This document shows positions 61,329-64,000 of a stretch of DNA of 64,000 nucleotides, one piece after another. Location of the stretch: the NCBI RefSeq assembly GCF_004798905.1, contig NZ_SDMO01000007.1, positions 124,001-188,000 of the forward strand. Reading direction: 5' to 3'. How positions within the stretch are numbered: the stretch's first letter is position 1; each line of letters starts with the position of its first letter. This DNA is from Halomonas borealis. GTDB taxonomy: Bacteria; Pseudomonadota; Gammaproteobacteria; Pseudomonadales; Halomonadaceae. A model generated the notes under the pieces. The model saw only the letters and a list, made by a program, of their open reading frames with translations. It was not told the origin of the DNA and ran no database searches. The position numbers and the translations under genes are program-made.

Positions 61329-62201
61329 TCATCCCTCCGCGTGGTCGGCACCCTCGAACCACTCGTCGATCAATCCACGATTGTCCTCGATCCACGCTCG
61401 CGCACCATCTTCCGGGTCTCCCGCTTCCTCGATCTCAGCCATCAGGCCACCCAGGCTGTCGTCATCCATATGCCAGGCGTTAAGCAATGAGGTCAGCCAG
61501 GGGTCCTCTTCATCCAGGCCTCCGCGCGCCATCCAGTAGAGGTCTTCATTGTCGCCATAGACGCCTTGCGGGTCTTCGAGGTACTTGAGGTCATACTCGG
61601 CGAAGGCCCAGTGTGGGCTCCACAGGGTCACGACTACCGGCTCGCCCCGCCGATAGGCACTATCCATCGCGGCCATCACGGCGGGCCCGGAGCTGTTGAT
61701 CTGATTCATCGGCAGCTCGTAGGCCTCGATGGCCTTCTCGGTCATGCCGGCGATCGCCGATCCGGGATCGATGCCGAGGATCGCCGCTTGTCCCTGATAC
61801 TGATAGCGGTCGGCCTGTTCCGCGAGCTCGTCGATGGTGTCGATCTCGACGTAACTCGGCACGACGAGACCGAGGCCAGCGCCCTGATACCAGATATCAT
61901 GCACATCGATGCTGTCGCGATGGGGCTCGAGGAAAGAGGCATCGGTGGTCGGCAGCCAGATCTCCATCGACAGATCGATATCGCCGCTGGCGAGGCCACT
62001 GTAAAGCATGCTCTTGCCAACATTAGACAATTCGATATCGTAGCCATGCTCCTCTTCGAGGAGGATCTTCCACATGTTGGCCACGGCGATGTTCTCGGCC
62101 CAGTTGTTGGTGCCGATGATCAATGGCTCGTCGCTCGCCTGGGTCGCTCCTCCCGAGACCAGTGCTCCCATCATTAGCAGGGACAAGGAAACCTTCTTCA
62201 T
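61329..62201 (-). CDS. glycine betaine/choline-type ABC binding protein (OpuAC/ProX-like)
   Basis: 290-residue periplasmic binding protein with a signal peptide (about 1-22, KKVSLSLLMMGALVSGGATQA) and an OpuAC-type fold: IIGTNNWAENIAVANMWKILLEEEHGYDIEL, DIDLSMEIWLPTTD, and VVTLWSPHWAFAEYDLKYLEDP. Tryptophans in NNWAEN, EIWLP and SPHWAF are candidates for the aromatic cage that binds trimethylammonium or sulfonium groups. I used the ATG at 62201 (GAGG 6 bp upstream). No permease or ATPase follows. It is the last gene of a minus-strand group with a DddP-like enzyme and a HalD-like oxygenase. Confidence 0.87.
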   Translation of the reverse strand: MKKVSLSLLMMGALVSGGATQASDEPLIIGTNNWAENIAVANMWKILLEEEHGYDIELSNVGKSMLYSGLASGDIDLSMEIWLPTTDASFLEPHRDSIDVHDIWYQGAGLGLVVPSYVEIDTIDELAEQADRYQYQGQAAILGIDPGSAIAGMTEKAIEAYELPMNQINSSGPAVMAAMDSAYRRGEPVVVTLWSPHWAFAEYDLKYLEDPQGVYGDNEDLYWMARGGLDEEDPWLTSLLNAWHMDDDSLGGLMAEIEEAGDPEDGARAWIEDNRGLIDEWFEGADHAEG

Positions 62202-62252
62202 AATCATCCTCTTGATGTGAATGTCGGCGTGATTCGAAAAACACAGCCTACC

Positions 62253-62288
62253 ATGAGTTTTCGGCCACAAATCCGCCGAAAACCTCAT
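62253..62288 (-). promoter_or_regulatory. hairpin between the DddP-like and betaine-binding-protein genes
   Basis: GTTTTCGG (62257-62264) pairs with CCGAAAAC (62276-62283), extended by ATGA/TCAT after one bulge. On the minus strand it lies 69 bp past the DddP-like stop and about 50 bp before the binding-protein start. It may stabilise or separately control the binding-protein message. Confidence 0.45.
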
Positions 62289-62356
62289 GCACATGATGAG
62301 AAAAACGCATGCCTGATACTTCGATGTGACGATGAAACGCGCGCGCTTCTCTCCCA

Positions 62357-63610
62357 CTACCCCAGCAAACGTTCATCGAAGGGATAGTCGGATAACAGCT
62401 CCACCTGGCCGTCTTCACGGATGTAGAGTTGCTCCTCCAGCTTGACGCCTTCACCACCGGCTTCATGGCCGATGAAGCTCTCCACGCAAAGCGTCATACC
62501 GGGCTCGATGAGGCCGTCATAGCCTTTATCGTCGATATCCTCGCGATGCACGATGTAAGGGTATTCCCCATTCATTCCTACGCCATGGGCCAAGGCAAAG
62601 TAACGACGTCCCTTGTAGGCCGACGGGATCTGCCAGGCCCGCTCGGCATACTCCTTGAAGCTGACCCCTGGCTTGAGGTTGGCCATATTGGTACGAATCT
62701 GCTCGTAGGCCATGCGATAGAGATCTTTCTGGGACGCTGTCGGCGCGCCTCGACCGCAGAGGAAGGTCCGTGAGAAGTCGGCATAGTAGCCATAACGCCC
62801 CACCACATCGGTATCCAACGCCACCAGCTCGCCTGCCTGAATACGACGATCCGAACACTCCTGAAACCACGGGTTGGTCCTGGGCCCCGAGTTCATCAGC
62901 CGTGTCTCGACGAAATCCGCATCGGTGGCGATGATATGCTGATGCAACTTCGACCAGGCCGCGTTCTCGGTCACCCCGGGCAGAATGGCGGCTTCCAGCT
63001 GGCGCACGCCGTCCTCGACGGCACGCAGCGAGGACCGAATCATCTTGATCTCGTTGGGGACCTTGTAGGCCCGCGCCTGCTCGAGCGGTTCCTGAGCATC
63101 CAATACTCGATAGCCGCGCTCGTTGAGCGCGAAAGCCGCCTGGGAGGTAGCGCTCTCCAGCGCCACCTTGCCGCCACCACCGCATTGCCGCTGGATCAGG
63201 TCATCGATCTCGTCGGCCCAGGCCTCCGTCACGGCATGGGTATTGCGCTCGTTGAAATAATACGAGATCGCCTTGGCCGGCCGGATCTCGTCGAGGGTCG
63301 GCAGGTGCGAGGCGAGGTGCTCACAGCCCGAAAACTCAAACAGCACCACCGGTCCCTCGGACGGCACGAAGGCATAGCGCGCCGGGTTGCGGGAACTGTA
63401 GACCTGCATGTTGCGCGAGCCGGTGGCATAGCGCACATGAGCCGGGTCGAACAGCACGGCGGCGGAGATGTCCCGCGCCTTGAGTTGCGCCCGCACTCGC
63501 TCCAGGCGATCGCACAGGATCTGCGAGATCTCTGCCTGCGTCGGCTCGCAATCCCCGGGGCGATGAGTCGGGGCGAGAATGCCCAGAGCGTCTAGATCCA
63601 TGTTCATCAT
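62357..63610 (-). CDS. DddP-like M24-family metalloenzyme, probably not a DMSP lyase
   Basis: 417-residue creatinase-fold protein most like the DMSP lyase DddP, sharing ETRLxxSGPRTNPWFQEC (235-252). All six metal ligands of DddP/M24 enzymes are retained: D266, D268, D278, H342 (AHGVG), E377 (LCVES) and E392 (KLEEQ). However, the residue six after the histidine, aspartate (D377) in Roseobacter-type DddP (HGVGLCDEWP), is glycine G348 here (HGVGMNGEYP), and the adjacent tryptophan is tyrosine. As I recall, that aspartate is the catalytic base for DMSP cleavage. A different substrate, such as another betaine or peptide-like zwitterion, is likely. GGAG precedes the ATG at 63610. Confidence 0.8.
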   Translation of the reverse strand: MMNMDLDALGILAPTHRPGDCEPTQAEISQILCDRLERVRAQLKARDISAAVLFDPAHVRYATGSRNMQVYSSRNPARYAFVPSEGPVVLFEFSGCEHLASHLPTLDEIRPAKAISYYFNERNTHAVTEAWADEIDDLIQRQCGGGGKVALESATSQAAFALNERGYRVLDAQEPLEQARAYKVPNEIKMIRSSLRAVEDGVRQLEAAILPGVTENAAWSKLHQHIIATDADFVETRLMNSGPRTNPWFQECSDRRIQAGELVALDTDVVGRYGYYADFSRTFLCGRGAPTASQKDLYRMAYEQIRTNMANLKPGVSFKEYAERAWQIPSAYKGRRYFALAHGVGMNGEYPYIVHREDIDDKGYDGLIEPGMTLCVESFIGHEAGGEGVKLEEQLYIREDGQVELLSDYPFDERLLG

Positions 63611-63645
63611 CGATTCTCCGTGTCGGTCATTGACGGGCATTGGGC

Positions 63646-64000
63646 TCAATCGAGCAGGCCATCGGTGCGTTCGGCGCGGTCCTGCTCGGCCTGGATATGC
63701 AGCTCCGACACTCGCCCATACAGCTGGCGAGTGCGCTCCAGGCGCCCGACGACTCCCGGCGACTGAGAGTAGGCGAAGATCGCCGTCAGCCGGGGCGTGG
63801 TCCCCTCGACCCGTGCCACGCGGTGCAGGCTGAAGCGGCCCTTGAACAGCTGAAGATCGCCAGGCTGCAGGTTCAGGCGACGGGCACGGTCACGGTCCTC
63901 GCCACGAACCACCGCCCCGACTCCCGCATAGTTCTCGTCACGGGGCGTGCGAATGTCGGGGCAATACTCGAAGCTGCCGCCTGCCTCCGGGGCCTGAGTC
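63646..64000 (-). CDS. HalD/BesD-family Fe(II)/2-oxoglutarate oxygenase (partial, N-terminus off the window)
   Basis: The visible 118 C-terminal residues read QAPEAGGSFEYCPDIR, then RRLNLQPGDLQLFKGR, SLHRVARVEG and IFAYSQSPGVVGRLERTRQLYGR. This matches the C-terminal half of HalD/BesD-type 2-oxoglutarate-dependent enzymes. It contains the distal iron-binding histidine (GRFSLHRV) and the following substrate/2-oxoglutarate arginine region (TPRLTAIF). Members include amino-acid halogenases and hydroxylases. The residue that distinguishes them (Gly/Ala versus Asp in the HxD/HxG motif) lies beyond the right edge. The stop is 36 bp before the DddP-like start, so the two are probably one operon. Confidence 0.75.
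   Translation of the reverse strand, partial: TQAPEAGGSFEYCPDIRTPRDENYAGVGAVVRGEDRDRARRLNLQPGDLQLFKGRFSLHRVARVEGTTPRLTAIFAYSQSPGVVGRLERTRQLYGRVSELHIQAEQDRAERTDGLLD

Noticed and set aside
62357..63610. Simple call as DMSP lyase DddP
   Set aside because: The position I recall as the catalytic Asp377 is Gly348 and the neighbouring Trp is Tyr, although the metal site and overall similarity are intact.
63646..64000. Call as an amino-acid halogenase
   Set aside because: The residue that separates halogenases (Gly/Ala) from hydroxylases (Asp) in the first iron motif is outside the window, so only the family can be named.
1..64000. CRISPR arrays, prophage, tRNA or rRNA genes
   Set aside because: I saw no regularly spaced direct repeats, phage structural genes, or recognisable tRNA/rRNA sequence on reading through; a dedicated tRNA scan was not possible.

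Overview
The window is a gene-dense, high-GC chromosomal segment from a halophilic gammaproteobacterium, most likely Halomonas or a close relative in the Halomonadaceae. The evidence is a complete ectoine-degradation set (doeA-doeB-doeX-doeC-doeD), a BCCT-type choline transporter behind a BetI-like palindrome, several TRAP transporters (one with an adjacent universal stress protein), a HexR/Zwf/Pgl Entner-Doudoroff module and many gammaproteobacterial-type regulators. I see no phage, insertion sequence, CRISPR array, rRNA or tRNA.

Layout. 1-7.8 kb is central sugar-acid metabolism: pgl-zwf diverge from hexR, followed by a galactonate operon (dgoR-dgoD-dgoK-dgoA-SMP30 lactonase) on the minus strand. 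8-11.1 kb is a PhnDCE-like ABC transporter with a fused two-domain permease. 11.2-14.5 kb holds ridA and a bufferin-type metallophore cluster (DUF2282 precursor, MNIO enzyme, DUF2063 partner, DoxX protein). 14.5-20.2 kb carries a tandem UspA, an ABM-domain protein, a SulP transporter, and a slipin/NfeD pair. 20.4-25 kb is a YnjBCD-like ABC transporter followed by an ECF sigma factor and a tiny zinc anti-sigma protein. 25-27 kb has DUF302, DUF3047 and a haloacid-dehalogenase-type protein.

27.1-35.9 kb is the ectoine catabolic region. DoeA opens the ring, DoeB deacetylates, and DoeD and DoeC take diaminobutyrate to aspartate. DoeX (AsnC-type) and a divergent MocR/EnuR-like protein are the likely regulators, and a GhrA-like reductase follows. 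36-43.7 kb holds a DJ-1/PfpI protein, DUF3108, LysO, a BaeSR-like two-component system with a Spy-like target, and the choline transporter. 43.8-52 kb is an alcohol/aldehyde-sensing block: ExaC-type aldehyde dehydrogenase, AgmR-like regulator, NahK/ErcS'-like hybrid kinase, FIST sensor, a second hybrid kinase with Hpt, and a small periplasmic sulfite-oxidase-fold protein. 52-61.2 kb has a TAXI-type TRAP system with a UspA protein, a macrodomain protein, a DctPQM TRAP system, and a divergent Tsx-like outer-membrane channel.

The right edge (61.3-64 kb) is the least conventional part. It has a betaine-type binding protein, a DddP-like M24 enzyme that keeps all six metal ligands but lacks the aspartate I recall as the DMSP-lyase base, and the C-terminal part of a HalD/BesD-type 2-oxoglutarate oxygenase. 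Together these suggest an uncharacterised zwitterion/betaine catabolic locus. Separately, four copies of a dispersed, structured intergenic repeat (two nested stems with compensatory changes) lie at 12.1, 28.7, 31.0 and 57.0 kb; three of the four sit inside otherwise contiguous operons.
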